From Nocardioidaceae bacterium UBA4001 (GTDB taxonomy: Bacteria > Actinomycetota > Actinomycetes > Propionibacteriales > Nocardioidaceae): 64,000 bases of DNA. Every line of letters begins with the position of its first letter. The stretch's first letter is position 1. The notes below the pieces were generated by a model. It did not search any database. It was not told the DNA's origin and worked only from the letters and a program-made list of their open reading frames with translations. The translations under genes were made by a program, and so were the position numbers. Positions 37,548 through 45,908 of the stretch are shown here, one piece after another. Location of the stretch: the NCBI GenBank assembly GCA_002384855.1, contig DGBP01000042.1:1-64000 (forward strand). Reading direction: 5' to 3'.

Positions 37548-38192
37548 GTGACGCTGCGCGTGGACCGCGGTCGTCGCACCGCCTGGCTGGCCGGAGCCGC
37601 CGCCCTGGCCCTCGTGGCGCTGGTCGCCTTCCTGGTCCTGCCTTCCGGCCAGGGATCCACCGCGGCGCCCGACCCGGGCATCACCGAGCAGAGCACCCTG
37701 CGACCGGTCGAGCCCCGGCCGGACGGCCGTCCCCCGAACCGGCTCGTCGTCCCTTCCCTCGGCCTCACGGCGCCGCTCGAGCCGATCGAGGTGACCCCCG
37801 CCGGCGTGCTCACCCCTCCCGACGACGGCGACGTCGTGGGGTGGTGGCGGCGCAGTGCCCAGCCGGGCGCTCGGCAGGGGCAGACGGTCGTCACCGGCCA
37901 CACCTTCCGCTCCGGACCCGCCGCGATGAACGAGCTGGGGACGGTTGACGAGGGCAGCGTGGTCCGGGTGCACGACGACGGCGTGGTGGTCGAGTACCGC
38001 GTCACCGGTGTCGTGAAGTACTCCGTCGACAAGGTCGCCGACAAGGCCTACGACCTCTTCGCCCAGGACCGCGGCGACGGGCGGCTGGTCATGGTCACCT
38101 GCACCGACTACGTCGACGGCGACTACCGGAGCAACGTGATCGTCTTCGCCGAGCCGGTCGGCCAGGCCGAAAAGGCCCGACGCGTCGCCTGA
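37548..38192 (+). CDS. class F (actinobacterial) sortase
   Basis: A 214-residue sortase. A transmembrane helix at residues about 12-32 (LAGAAALALVALVAFLVL) anchors it. The catalytic His118 is in VVTGHTFRSGP, Cys185 in LVMVTCTDYV and Arg194 in DGDYRSN. The order and spacing fit class F sortases, which in Actinobacteria often lack a known LPXTG substrate. GTG 37548 is used. It is in an operon with the secreted protein before it, the obvious candidate substrate, and closed by a long hairpin. Confidence 0.9.
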   Translation: MTLRVDRGRRTAWLAGAAALALVALVAFLVLPSGQGSTAAPDPGITEQSTLRPVEPRPDGRPPNRLVVPSLGLTAPLEPIEVTPAGVLTPPDDGDVVGWWRRSAQPGARQGQTVVTGHTFRSGPAAMNELGTVDEGSVVRVHDDGVVVEYRVTGVVKYSVDKVADKAYDLFAQDRGDGRLVMVTCTDYVDGDYRSNVIVFAEPVGQAEKARRVA

Positions 38193-38198
38193 CCCGCC

Positions 38199-38252
38199 GC
38201 CCTCTTGTCGACCGAGGTGTAACGCTCCACACACCACGGTCGATAAGAGGGC
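38199..38252 (+). terminator. terminator after the sortase
   Basis: 15-bp arms GCCCTCTTGTCGACC and GGTCGATAAGAGGGC pair with a single G-U mismatch around a 24-base loop, which itself holds a GGTGT/ACACC stem. It starts 7 bp after the sortase stop. Confidence 0.78.
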
Positions 38253-38291
38253 ACGGGGTGTGCACGACGGCACCCGCCGGCAGGAGGACGG

Positions 38292-38657
38292 ATGGAACTG
38301 GGGTTCGCAGCTGTGGCTGAATCACTGGCGTACGAGTTCGAGTCCCTGCGGAGCAGCACGGTCATCAAGGTGCTCACCGAGTGCGTGGAGGAGTTCCCGA
38401 ACAACGGCCCGCACTTCATCGAGCAGGCCGCCCGGGCGCGCCTCCTCGGCTACGCCCCGCCGACCCTCGCCCCCGCGTGGCCGTCCCACGCGCCCGACGC
38501 CCTCGACGTCTCGCTCCACGACAACGAGCTCGCCCACGAGGTCGAGCTGACCGCCGGCCTGATGGTGGCGGCCAACGAGTCGAGCACCCGCCTGGCGGTC
38601 GAGGAGATCGACCACCTCCTGGGCGTGGGCCGAAGCCCGATCCCGCACCAGCGCTGA
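38292..38657 (+). CDS. small helical protein, three-helix-bundle type
   Basis: A 121-residue all-helical protein. The N-terminal half (VAESLAYEFESLRSSTVIKV, LTECVEEFPNNGPHFIEQAA, RARLL) has the pattern of the actinobacterial three-helix-bundle dimerisation family. The C-terminal half (ANESSTRLAVEEIDHLLG) is an amphipathic helix. The function of the family is unknown. ATG 38292 follows CAGGAGGAC. It lies between the sortase terminator and the ECF sigma gene. Confidence 0.72.
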   Translation: MELGFAAVAESLAYEFESLRSSTVIKVLTECVEEFPNNGPHFIEQAARARLLGYAPPTLAPAWPSHAPDALDVSLHDNELAHEVELTAGLMVAANESSTRLAVEEIDHLLGVGRSPIPHQR

Positions 38658-38763
38658 CCGGGCCTTTCCTCTCACCCGGGACGATTCCGGCCAAAACGCT
38701 TCCCCTGAGCCTCTGCGTCTGCGAAGGTGTTCCGCGGCGGGGGCCAAGGGAGGCAGACGAAGC

Positions 38764-39360
38764 GTGGACGACCACGACTTCGAGCGGCACCTCGCCGCTG
38801 CGAAGCAGGGAGACGAAGGCGCCTTCGTCGTGCTCTTCCGATCGGTCCAGCCGCTGCTCCTGCGCTACCTCCGCACGGTCGGCGGTCCGCTCGCCGAGGA
38901 CGTCGCCGCCGACACCTGGGTCAGCATCGTCCGGGGCCTCGAACGCTTCAGCGGTAACGAGACCGGCTGGCGGGCTTGGGTGTTCACGATCGCGCGAGCC
39001 AGGCTCCGCGACGCACAGCGCAAGGCCGCTCGCACGCCGGTCCCGGTCGACGTCGCGTCGGTGTACGCCGGTGTCGCCGACGGCGCCGACGTCGAGGCCA
39101 TGGTCGAGGAGATCTTCTCCACCGAGGCCGCGCTCGACGTCATCGCGCAGCTGCCGCCGGACCAGGCCGAGGTGGTCCTGCTCCGCCACGTCGCCGGGCT
39201 CGACGTCGCCCACACCGCCGAGGTGCTCGGCAAGAGACCCGGCGCGGTACGCGTGGCCGCCCACCGCGGCCTGAAGCGGTTGGCCGGACTGATGTCCCCC
39301 GTGCCGGAGACCCCCGAGAGCCAACCGTGTAACGGCGAGCGGCACAGCGTCGATTACTGA
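38764..39360 (+). CDS. ECF-type RNA polymerase sigma factor
   Basis: A 198-residue sigma-70 family protein with only regions 2 and 4. Region 2 has AAKQGDEGAFVVLFRSVQPL and the core-binding VAADTWVSIVRGLERFSG. Region 4 has VIAQLPPDQAEVVLLRHVAG and VAHTAEVLGKRPGAVRVAAH. GTG 38764 is the start in the track of the coding pattern, after GAGGCAGACGAAGC. The gene after it, 5 bp away, encodes a membrane protein that is probably its anti-sigma partner. Confidence 0.9.
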   Translation: MDDHDFERHLAAAKQGDEGAFVVLFRSVQPLLLRYLRTVGGPLAEDVAADTWVSIVRGLERFSGNETGWRAWVFTIARARLRDAQRKAARTPVPVDVASVYAGVADGADVEAMVEEIFSTEAALDVIAQLPPDQAEVVLLRHVAGLDVAHTAEVLGKRPGAVRVAAHRGLKRLAGLMSPVPETPESQPCNGERHSVDY

Positions 39361-39365
39361 ACAAG

Positions 39366-40070
39366 ATGTCGACACACCGTTCCCACCCCGACCTCGCGGC
39401 CGACCAGCGCGTCGAGCTGCTGCTCGCGGCTGCCGGCGCGCCCTCCGAAGCCGGTCGCCAGCCCGGCGAGGCCGATGCCGTGGCTGCCTTCCGGCAGGTC
39501 GTCGGGCTGCCCGGCCGCGCGCCGTCCCTGGCCCCCCGGCGAGCCGGCGCAGCGGCGGCGCTCAGCGCACTGCTCCTCCTCGGTGGCGGCATGACCGCTG
39601 CCGCGGTCTCCGGATCGCTGCCCGCCCCGGCGCAGGACACCGCGCGCTCCTGGCTGGAGCAGGTGGGTGTCGAGGTGCCGGGTGGCGTCGGAGGTACGAC
39701 GGTGCCGGTGGGTGCCTCGGAGGACGAGTCCGCGGACGACCACGAGACGTCCACCGACGGCGACGCCGCGAAGCCGTCGGACGGAGCGGCTGGACCCCAC
39801 GACGCTGACCGCCCCGACGCAGCGGCGAAAGGCCATGAGGTCTCCCGTACGGCGCGCGACCCCGAGCTCACCGGTCCTGACAAGGGGGCGGCGGTCTCCG
39901 AGCTCGCCTCCGACGGCCGCAGCCGAGCCGCGCAGCAGCACGGGGCCGGTCACGGCCAGGAAGGTCCTGACGTGTCGGCCGGCCGTGAGTCCTCCGTGGA
40001 CGTCCCGGGTGCCCAGCAGAGCTCGCAGCAGGCCCCTGCGGCACCTCACGACGGCGGCAACCAGGACTGA
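39366..40070 (+). CDS. membrane protein, possible anti-sigma partner
   Basis: A 234-residue protein with a short soluble N-terminal part (SHPDLAADQRVELLLAAAG), one membrane helix (AAAALSALLLLGGGMTAAAV, residues about 58-78) and a long acidic, disordered outer domain rich in D, E, G and S. The layout fits anti-sigma factors of ECF systems, but the conserved zinc-binding HxxxCxxC motif is absent. It is coupled to the sigma gene and ends just before a strong bidirectional terminator. The function is inferred from position. Confidence 0.65.
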   Translation: MSTHRSHPDLAADQRVELLLAAAGAPSEAGRQPGEADAVAAFRQVVGLPGRAPSLAPRRAGAAAALSALLLLGGGMTAAAVSGSLPAPAQDTARSWLEQVGVEVPGGVGGTTVPVGASEDESADDHETSTDGDAAKPSDGAAGPHDADRPDAAAKGHEVSRTARDPELTGPDKGAAVSELASDGRSRAAQQHGAGHGQEGPDVSAGRESSVDVPGAQQSSQQAPAAPHDGGNQD

Positions 40071-40083
40071 CCCGTAGACGTGA

Positions 40084-40118
40084 CGAGGGGCCGGCAGCAT
40101 CGCGCTGCCGGCCCCTCG
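40084..40118. terminator. bidirectional terminator between the sigma operon and coxG
   Basis: Perfect 15-bp arms CGAGGGGCCGGCAGC and GCTGCCGGCCCCTCG around a 5-base loop lie between two converging genes. This is the strongest hairpin seen in the window and probably stops transcription from both sides. Confidence 0.88.
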
Positions 40119-40129
40119 CCTGTCGTCGG

Positions 40130-40855
40130 TCAGCCTCTGCGCCGGCGCAGCAGCCACCTGAGGACCACCAGCACGAGGAACGCCCCGGCGATCTGCTTGC
40201 CGTAGGTCTTCATGAGGACCGGCAGCACCGTCGCACCGAGGTCGAGGGCCTCCGGCTCCTGGGCGTGCTTGCCGGCGCCCGCCGTGGAGGGCCGGGTCGG
40301 CTCGGCGGACGGTGCCGCCTCGCCCGCCGGAGCCGTCGGCACACCTGCCGCGGTAGCGGCCGGGGCCCCCGCGGCCCCCGCGGCCCCCGCTGCCCCCGCC
40401 GGAGCCTCCGGGGCACCGACCTTCGACTCCAGGCACGTGACGAACTGCTGGAGCAGCTTGTTGGAGACGTCCTCGATCATGCCGCGACCGAACTGCGCGG
40501 GCTTGCCCGTGATCGACAGGTCGGTGAGCACGGTGACCTCGGTGCGGCCTCCGCCGGCGTCGGCCATCGAGGCGGTGACGGTCGCTCCGGCGGTGCCGTT
40601 GCCCCGCTTGTCCTTGCCCTTGGCCTCGACGACGAACCGGTGCGCCGACTCGTCACGCTCGACGAAGGTCCCGCTGCCGTTGTAGACCAGGGAGATCGGG
40701 CCGAGCTTGACCTTGACCGACCCCGAGAACTCGTCACCTTCCGCGGAGGTGACGCTGGCGCCCGGGAAGCAGTTCGCGACGTCGGCGATGTCGATGAACG
40801 TCCGCCAGGTCTCGTCGACGCTTGCGGGGACGGTGAACGAGTGGGTCAGGTCCAC
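40130..40855 (-). CDS. coxG: CoxG/SRPBCC family protein with membrane tail
   Basis: A 241-residue protein. The START-like fold of carbon monoxide dehydrogenase subunit G covers residues 1-150 (FTVPASVDETWRTFIDIADV, CFPGASVTSAEGDEFSGSVK, FVVEAKGKDKRGNG). A low-complexity Ala/Gly/Pro linker (about 155-185) follows, then a C-terminal membrane helix with a basic tail (AGAFLVLVVLRWLLRRRRG). CoxG is known to help recruit CO dehydrogenase to the membrane in Afipia; the tail fits this. It is the last gene of the cox cluster, four bases after the coxM stop. Confidence 0.88.
   Translation of the reverse strand: MDLTHSFTVPASVDETWRTFIDIADVANCFPGASVTSAEGDEFSGSVKVKLGPISLVYNGSGTFVERDESAHRFVVEAKGKDKRGNGTAGATVTASMADAGGGRTEVTVLTDLSITGKPAQFGRGMIEDVSNKLLQQFVTCLESKVGAPEAPAGAAGAAGAAGAPAATAAGVPTAPAGEAAPSAEPTRPSTAGAGKHAQEPEALDLGATVLPVLMKTYGKQIAGAFLVLVVLRWLLRRRRG
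40365..40400 (-). repeat. four tandem 9-bp units inside coxG
   Basis: GCCCCCGCG is repeated four times (last two slightly altered) and encodes the repeated Ala-Gly-Ala tripeptides of the CoxG linker. Unit number may vary between strains through slippage, without frame loss. Confidence 0.75.
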
Positions 40856-40859
40856 GTCG

Positions 40860-41714
40860 TCACGCCCCCGCCGCCGCGAGCACGGCCCTCCGGGTCAGCA
40901 CGGTCGCCACGTGGCGCCGGTAGTCGGCGTCGCCGTTGAGGTCCGACGGCGGGTGGGTGCCCTCCGTCGCCGACGCCGCAGCCGCGCGGACCGCCTCGTC
41001 GGTGGCCGGCTGCCCGGCGAGTGCGGCCTCGACCGAGCGGGCACGCAGGGGGGTCAGCCCCATGTTGGTCAGCCCGACCCGGGCCTCGGCAATCGTCCCG
41101 CCCTCGGTGCGCACCGCCGCGGCGACGGCCACGATCGGCCACTGGTGGTGCACCCGCACGAACTTCTCGTAGTGCGCGCCCCACCCGGTGAACTTGGGGA
41201 CCCGCACCTCCGTGAGCAGCTCGCCGTCCTCGATGACCGTGGTCAGCAGCCCCTGGAAGAAGTCGTCGGCCGCGACAGTGCGCGAGCCGCCGGCTCCGGC
41301 GATCGTGAAGGTCGCCCCCATCGCCAGCACCGGTGCGCCGAGGTCGCCGGCGGGGTCGGCGTGGGCGAGTGCCCCGCCGAAGGTGCCGCGGTGCCGGACC
41401 TGTGGGTCCGCGAGCTGCTCGATGGCCTTGACCAGCAAGGTGGCGTGCTCGTTGACCAGCGGGTCGTGGAACACCTCGGAGTGCGTCGTCATCGCACCGA
41501 TGACGATCGCGTCGCCGTCGTCGCGGACCCCGCGCAGCGACTCGATCCGACCGAGGTCCACCACGAGGGACGGCGCGTTGAGGCGCATCCGCAGGACCGG
41601 GAGGAGGCTCTGTCCCCCCGCGAGCACCTTGGCGTCCTCGCCACCCTCGGCGAGGGCGGCGAGCGCGTCCTCGACCGTCGTCGGTGCGACGTACTCGAAC
41701 TGTGCGGGGATCAT
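40860..41714 (-). CDS. coxM: CO dehydrogenase-type FAD-binding medium subunit
   Basis: A 284-residue FAD-binding subunit of a molybdenum hydroxylase. The FAD motif is AGGQSLLPVLRMRLNAPSL near residue 33. RHRGTFGGALAHADPAGDLG near residue 109 binds the flavin pyrophosphate, and FFQGLLTTVIEDGELLTEVR follows. The CoxM-type C-terminal domain completes it. ATG 41714 overlaps the coxL stop by ATGA. It transfers electrons from the [2Fe-2S] subunit to a quinone or another acceptor. Confidence 0.93.
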   Translation of the reverse strand: MIPAQFEYVAPTTVEDALAALAEGGEDAKVLAGGQSLLPVLRMRLNAPSLVVDLGRIESLRGVRDDGDAIVIGAMTTHSEVFHDPLVNEHATLLVKAIEQLADPQVRHRGTFGGALAHADPAGDLGAPVLAMGATFTIAGAGGSRTVAADDFFQGLLTTVIEDGELLTEVRVPKFTGWGAHYEKFVRVHHQWPIVAVAAAVRTEGGTIAEARVGLTNMGLTPLRARSVEAALAGQPATDEAVRAAAASATEGTHPPSDLNGDADYRRHVATVLTRRAVLAAAGA

Positions 41715-44188
41715 GCGCTTGCTCCGTCCGTGCGGTCTGCCACGTCGTTCTCGTCGAAGTGCGGCATGGCGTCCTTCTCCGTCGGCTCGGTCCCGCCACC
41801 GGTGTGGATCGCCTTCCAGATCCGCTCCGGCGTGCAGGGCATGCGTACATCGGACACCCCGAACGGCCTGAGCGCGTCCACCACCGCGTTCACGACGGCC
41901 GGCGTCGACGCGATCGTGCCGGCCTCGCCCACGCCCTTCGTGCCGAGCGAGTTCGTCGTCGACGGGGTGACGGAGGTGCCGAGGTCGAAGCTGATCGTGT
42001 CGGCCGCGGTCGGCACGAGATAGTCGACGAAGGACGCCGAGACGAGCGTGCCCGAGTCGTCGTACACCGCCTCCTCGAACAGCGCCTGAGCGATGCCCTG
42101 GACCAGACCGCCGTGCAGCTGGCCCTCGACGATCAGTGGGTTCACGATCGTGCCGACGTCGTCGACGGCGGTGTACTTGCGCATCGTCAGGCCGCCGGTC
42201 TCGGTGTCGATCTCGACCGCGCACAGGTGGGTGCCGTGCGGGTAGGAGAAGTTCACCGGGTCGTAGGTGGCGTCGGAGTCCAGCGTCGGCTCCACCCCGT
42301 CGGGGAGGTTGTGTCCCGTGAACGCCGCGGCCGCGAGGTCGGCCATCGCGATGCCCTTGTCGGTACCGCGGACGCCGAAGCTGCCGTCCTTGAACTCCAG
42401 GTCGTCCACGGACGCCTCGAGGAGGTGCGCGGCGATGGGCCTGGCCTTCTCGATCACCTTGTCCGCGGCCTTCACGAGCGCCTCACCACCGACCACGAGG
42501 GAGCGGGAGCCGTAGGTGTCCAGGCCTTTGTGGGAGATCTGTGTGTCACCGTGCAGGACCTCGACGTCCTCGAAGGCGACACCGAGCCGGTCCGCGACGA
42601 TCTGGGACCACGCGGTCTCGTGGCCCTGGCCGTGTGCGCTGGCGCCGGTGATGACCTCCACCTTGCCGGTGGGCAGCATCCGCACCGAGGCGTGCTCCCA
42701 GCCGCCCGCGCCGTAGCTGAGCTGGCCCAGGACGCGCGAGGGGGCGAGGCCGCACATCTCGGTGAAGGTGGAGACGCCGATGCCGAGCTGCACCGGGTCG
42801 TTCGCCTCACGGCGCCGCTGCTGCTCGGCCCGGAGCTCGTCGTACCCGAAGATCCGCTTCGCCTCCGCGGTGGCCTGCTCGTAGTTGCCGGTGTCGTACT
42901 CCAGGCCGGCGACCGTGGTGAACGGGAACTCCTCGTGCTTGATCCAGTTCTTCTCCCGGATCTCGAGCGGGTCGACGCCGAGCTCGTGGGCGAGCTCGTC
43001 CATCAGCCGCTCGATCGCGAAGGTCGCCTCCGGCCGGCCGGCACCGCGGTAGGCATCGGTCCAGGCCTTGTTGGTCAGGACCGTCTGCACCTTGAACTGG
43101 TAGGCCGGGAACTTGTAGATCGCGTTGAACATGAACGCGCCCAGCACCGGCACGCCGCCACCGACCAGCGAGACGTAGGAGCCGAGGTCGGCGAGCAGGT
43201 CGACCTTGAGCCCGGTCACCGTGCCATCCTTGGTGGCCGCGAGGGTCAGCCGCTGCCACTGGTCGCGCCCGTGGTGGGCGGCCATCAGCGACTCCGACCG
43301 GGTCTCGGTGTACTTCACGGGCCTGCCGGTACGACGCGCCGCGAGGAAGGTGATCCACTCCTCGGGGGTGCTCTGGAGCTTGCCGCCGAAGCCGCCGCCG
43401 ACGTCCGGGGCGATCACGCGGATCTTCGACTCCGACACCCCGGTGGTCGCGGCGAGCAGGTAGCGGAGGATGTGCGGGATCTGCGTCGCCGACCACATGG
43501 TGATCTGCTCGCCGGTCGGGTCGACGACGACCGAGCGGGGCTCCATGAAGGCGGGGATCAGGCGCTGCTGGCGGTACTCCCGCTCGAGGACGATCCCGTC
43601 GGTGCGGGCCTTGTCGATCGCCTCGTCGACGGCACCACCCGTACCGGCCTCGGCGGAGTCGAAGACCCACAGGGCCGACTTGTTGGTGCCGAGATCGGGG
43701 TGCGCGAGGACCTTGTCCTCGGCCGCCTCCTTCAGGTCGAGCGCCGCCGGCAGCTCGTCGTAGTCCACGTCGACGAGCTCGGCGGCGTCACGGGCCTCGG
43801 CGGCCGAGCGGGCGACGACCACGGCCACGACCTCGCCCGCGAAGGTGACCCGGTCGACCGCGATCGGCGGGTGCACCGGCGCGACCTGGTCAGGGGTGAT
43901 CGGCCAGGCGTTGGCGAGCACGCCCTGCTCCTCGGACACCTCCTGGCCGGTGAGGACCGTCACGACGTTCGGGGCGGACTTCGCCGCGCTCGTGTCGATG
44001 TGGGTGATCCGGGCGTGGGCGAACGGGCTGCGCACCATCGCGATGTGCAGCATCCCCGGGAGCTGGATGTTGTCGGTCCACTTGGTGCGGCCGGTGATGA
44101 GGCGCTGGTCCTCCTTGCGCCGGCGGGCGCTGCCGACCTCGCGGGGGCCGCCGGTCGAGCCTGTCGAGACCTCGTCGGTGACGGTCAC
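41711..44188 (-). CDS. coxL: form II CO dehydrogenase-like molybdenum large subunit
   Basis: An 825-residue molybdopterin hydroxylase large subunit. The active-site loop AYRGAGR (residues about 379-385) is the form II signature; true CO dehydrogenase (form I) has AYXCSFR. Cofactor motifs VAPDVGGGFGGKLQSTPEEW and GASAHGQGHETAWSQI are present, and the family-conserved glutamate is in KGVGEAGTIASTPAV. The substrate is therefore uncertain: form II enzymes have been shown not to oxidise CO in several cases. GTG 44188 follows AGGAGGTTCCC and overlaps the coxS stop. Confidence 0.93.
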   Translation of the reverse strand: MTVTDEVSTGSTGGPREVGSARRRKEDQRLITGRTKWTDNIQLPGMLHIAMVRSPFAHARITHIDTSAAKSAPNVVTVLTGQEVSEEQGVLANAWPITPDQVAPVHPPIAVDRVTFAGEVVAVVVARSAAEARDAAELVDVDYDELPAALDLKEAAEDKVLAHPDLGTNKSALWVFDSAEAGTGGAVDEAIDKARTDGIVLEREYRQQRLIPAFMEPRSVVVDPTGEQITMWSATQIPHILRYLLAATTGVSESKIRVIAPDVGGGFGGKLQSTPEEWITFLAARRTGRPVKYTETRSESLMAAHHGRDQWQRLTLAATKDGTVTGLKVDLLADLGSYVSLVGGGVPVLGAFMFNAIYKFPAYQFKVQTVLTNKAWTDAYRGAGRPEATFAIERLMDELAHELGVDPLEIREKNWIKHEEFPFTTVAGLEYDTGNYEQATAEAKRIFGYDELRAEQQRRREANDPVQLGIGVSTFTEMCGLAPSRVLGQLSYGAGGWEHASVRMLPTGKVEVITGASAHGQGHETAWSQIVADRLGVAFEDVEVLHGDTQISHKGLDTYGSRSLVVGGEALVKAADKVIEKARPIAAHLLEASVDDLEFKDGSFGVRGTDKGIAMADLAAAAFTGHNLPDGVEPTLDSDATYDPVNFSYPHGTHLCAVEIDTETGGLTMRKYTAVDDVGTIVNPLIVEGQLHGGLVQGIAQALFEEAVYDDSGTLVSASFVDYLVPTAADTISFDLGTSVTPSTTNSLGTKGVGEAGTIASTPAVVNAVVDALRPFGVSDVRMPCTPERIWKAIHTGGGTEPTEKDAMPHFDENDVADRTDGASA

Positions 44189-44649
44189 CGGGAACCTCCT
44201 GCCGCGGCCTGCACGGCCTTCACGATGTTGTGGTAGCCGGTGCAGCGGCACAGGTTGCCCTCGAGGCCGAGCCGGATCTCCTCCTCGGAGGGGTCGGCGT
44301 TCTCCTTGAGCAGGTCGATGCTCTGCATGATCATGCCCGGGGTGCAGAAGCCGCACTGGAGTGCGTGGTTCTCGTGGAAGGCCTGCTGGACCGGGTGCAG
44401 CTCCCCGTCGGTGGCGAGACCCTCGACGGTGGTCACCTCGTGCCCGTCGGCCTGGACGGCGAGGACGTTGCACGACTTCACGCTCGTGCCGTCGAGGTGC
44501 ACCGTGCAGGCGCCGCAGTTGCTGGTGTCGCACCCGATGACGGTGCCGGTCTTGCCGAGACGTTCGCGGAGATACTGCACCAGCAGCATCCTGGGCTCGA
44601 CGTCGTCGGAGTAGCTCGCTCCGTCGACGGTCACGTTGATGCGGGTCAT
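44185..44649 (-). CDS. coxS: CO dehydrogenase-type [2Fe-2S] small subunit
   Basis: A 154-residue protein with two [2Fe-2S] clusters. The plant-ferredoxin-like site is CDTSNCGACTVH near residue 40, with a fourth cysteine in SCNVLA. The alpha-helical site is CGFCTPGMI near 99 and CRCTGYHNIV near 133. It passes electrons from the molybdenum centre to the flavin subunit. It is the first gene of the structural set in the order S-L-M-G; the 119 bp before it (44650-44768) should contain a promoter. Confidence 0.94.
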   Translation of the reverse strand: MTRINVTVDGASYSDDVEPRMLLVQYLRERLGKTGTVIGCDTSNCGACTVHLDGTSVKSCNVLAVQADGHEVTTVEGLATDGELHPVQQAFHENHALQCGFCTPGMIMQSIDLLKENADPSEEEIRLGLEGNLCRCTGYHNIVKAVQAAAGGSR

Positions 44650-44768
44650 GGATCAGCTCCTGAGCCGGAGGTTGGGTAGATCAAGATCCTCGCGTGGCAT
44701 CAGGGGTGTGACAAGGGTCACCGGGTGCTATCTCAGTGAAATCTCAGGCCTCGGACGATCGCGCCGGG

Positions 44769-45908
44769 TCAGCGGTCGACGCCGTGGTGGATGGGGCCGT
44801 GCAGGTCGCCGAGGCGCTCGCCGTTGCCGCCCCAGCGCAGCGCGACGATCTCGGCGGCGATGGACACGGCCGTCTCCTCCGGGGTACGGGCGCCGAGGTC
44901 CAGGCCGATCGGCGAGGACAGCCGGCCGATCTCCTCCTCGGTGAGCCCTGCCTCGCGGAGCCGGTCGAGCCGGTTCTCGTGGGTGCGCCGCGAGCCCATC
45001 GCCCCGATGTAGCCGACCTCGGGAAGTCGGAGCGCCACCTCGAGGAGGGGTACGTCGAACTTGGGGTCGTGGGTGAGGACCGCGAGCACGGTCCGCCCGT
45101 CGACCCGGCCGGCCTCGACCTCGCCGCGGAGGTAGCGGTGCGGCCAGTCCACGACGACCTCGTGGGCGTCGGGGAAGCGCGAGGCGGTGGCGAAGACGGG
45201 GCGCGCGTCGCACACGGTGACGTCGTAGCCGAGGAACGCCCCCATCCGGGCCACGGCCGCGGCGAAGTCGATCGCCCCGAAGACGATCATCCGCGGTGGC
45301 GGCGCGAACGCCCAGACGAAGACCCGCATGCCCTCCCCGCGGCGCTCACCGTCGGGGCCGTAGGTGAGCGTCGAGTTGTGCCCCGAGGCGAGCAGACCCA
45401 GCACGTCGTCGGCGACGGCGTCGTCGGCCCGGTCGCTGCCCAGCGTGCCGGAGCGGGGGCGGGCCGCGTCCTCCGGGCGTACGACGAGCCGACGGCCGAT
45501 CCGGGACGGGTCGGGGTGGTCCACGACGGTCGCCACCGCCACGGGACGGCCCGCGTCGACGTCGGCCGCGATCTCGGCGAGCTCGGGGAAGGACGTCTTG
45601 TCGACGCGTTCGACGTACACGTCGAGGATCCCGCCGCAGGTCAGCCCCACGGCGAAGGCCTCGTCGTCGCTGACGCCGTACCTCTCCAGCACCGGCCGGC
45701 CGTTCTCGATGACCTCCTCGGCGAGCTCGTAGACCGCGCCCTCGACGCAGCCGCCGGACACCGACCCGACCGCCTCGCCGCCCGGCCCGAGCAGCATCGA
45801 GGCGCCCGGGGGACGCGGGGCCGACCGGAAGGTCGCGATCACGGTGCCCATGCCGACCGGCTCGTCGGCCTCCCACCACCGCATCAGCTCTGCAAGCACG
45901 TCACGCAC
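44769..45908 (-). CDS. XdhC/CoxF-type maturation protein
   Basis: A protein of 379 residues. The N-terminal XdhC_CoxI domain has GTVIATFRSAPRPPGASMLL and GSVSGGCVEGAVYELAEEVI, and GLTCGGILDVYVE completes it. The C-terminal Rossmann domain has VFGAIDFAAAVARMGAFLGY, then YIGAMGSRRTHENRL. XdhC-type proteins insert and sulfurate the molybdenum cofactor of xanthine dehydrogenase-like enzymes. GTG 45908 overlaps the coxE stop by 8 bp. It is transcribed towards coxS. Confidence 0.92.
   Translation of the reverse strand: MRDVLAELMRWWEADEPVGMGTVIATFRSAPRPPGASMLLGPGGEAVGSVSGGCVEGAVYELAEEVIENGRPVLERYGVSDDEAFAVGLTCGGILDVYVERVDKTSFPELAEIAADVDAGRPVAVATVVDHPDPSRIGRRLVVRPEDAARPRSGTLGSDRADDAVADDVLGLLASGHNSTLTYGPDGERRGEGMRVFVWAFAPPPRMIVFGAIDFAAAVARMGAFLGYDVTVCDARPVFATASRFPDAHEVVVDWPHRYLRGEVEAGRVDGRTVLAVLTHDPKFDVPLLEVALRLPEVGYIGAMGSRRTHENRLDRLREAGLTEEEIGRLSSPIGLDLGARTPEETAVSIAAEIVALRWGGNGERLGDLHGPIHHGVDR

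Noticed and set aside
40362..40402. Possible CRISPR-like repetition
   Set aside because: Units are 9 bp without spacers and are in frame in coxG; it is a coding microsatellite.
41684..44236. 850-codon plus-strand open frame opposite coxL
   Set aside because: It is the antisense shadow of coxL in GC-rich DNA; the protein is Arg/Gly/Asp-rich without any recognisable domain, while coxL has all cofactor motifs.
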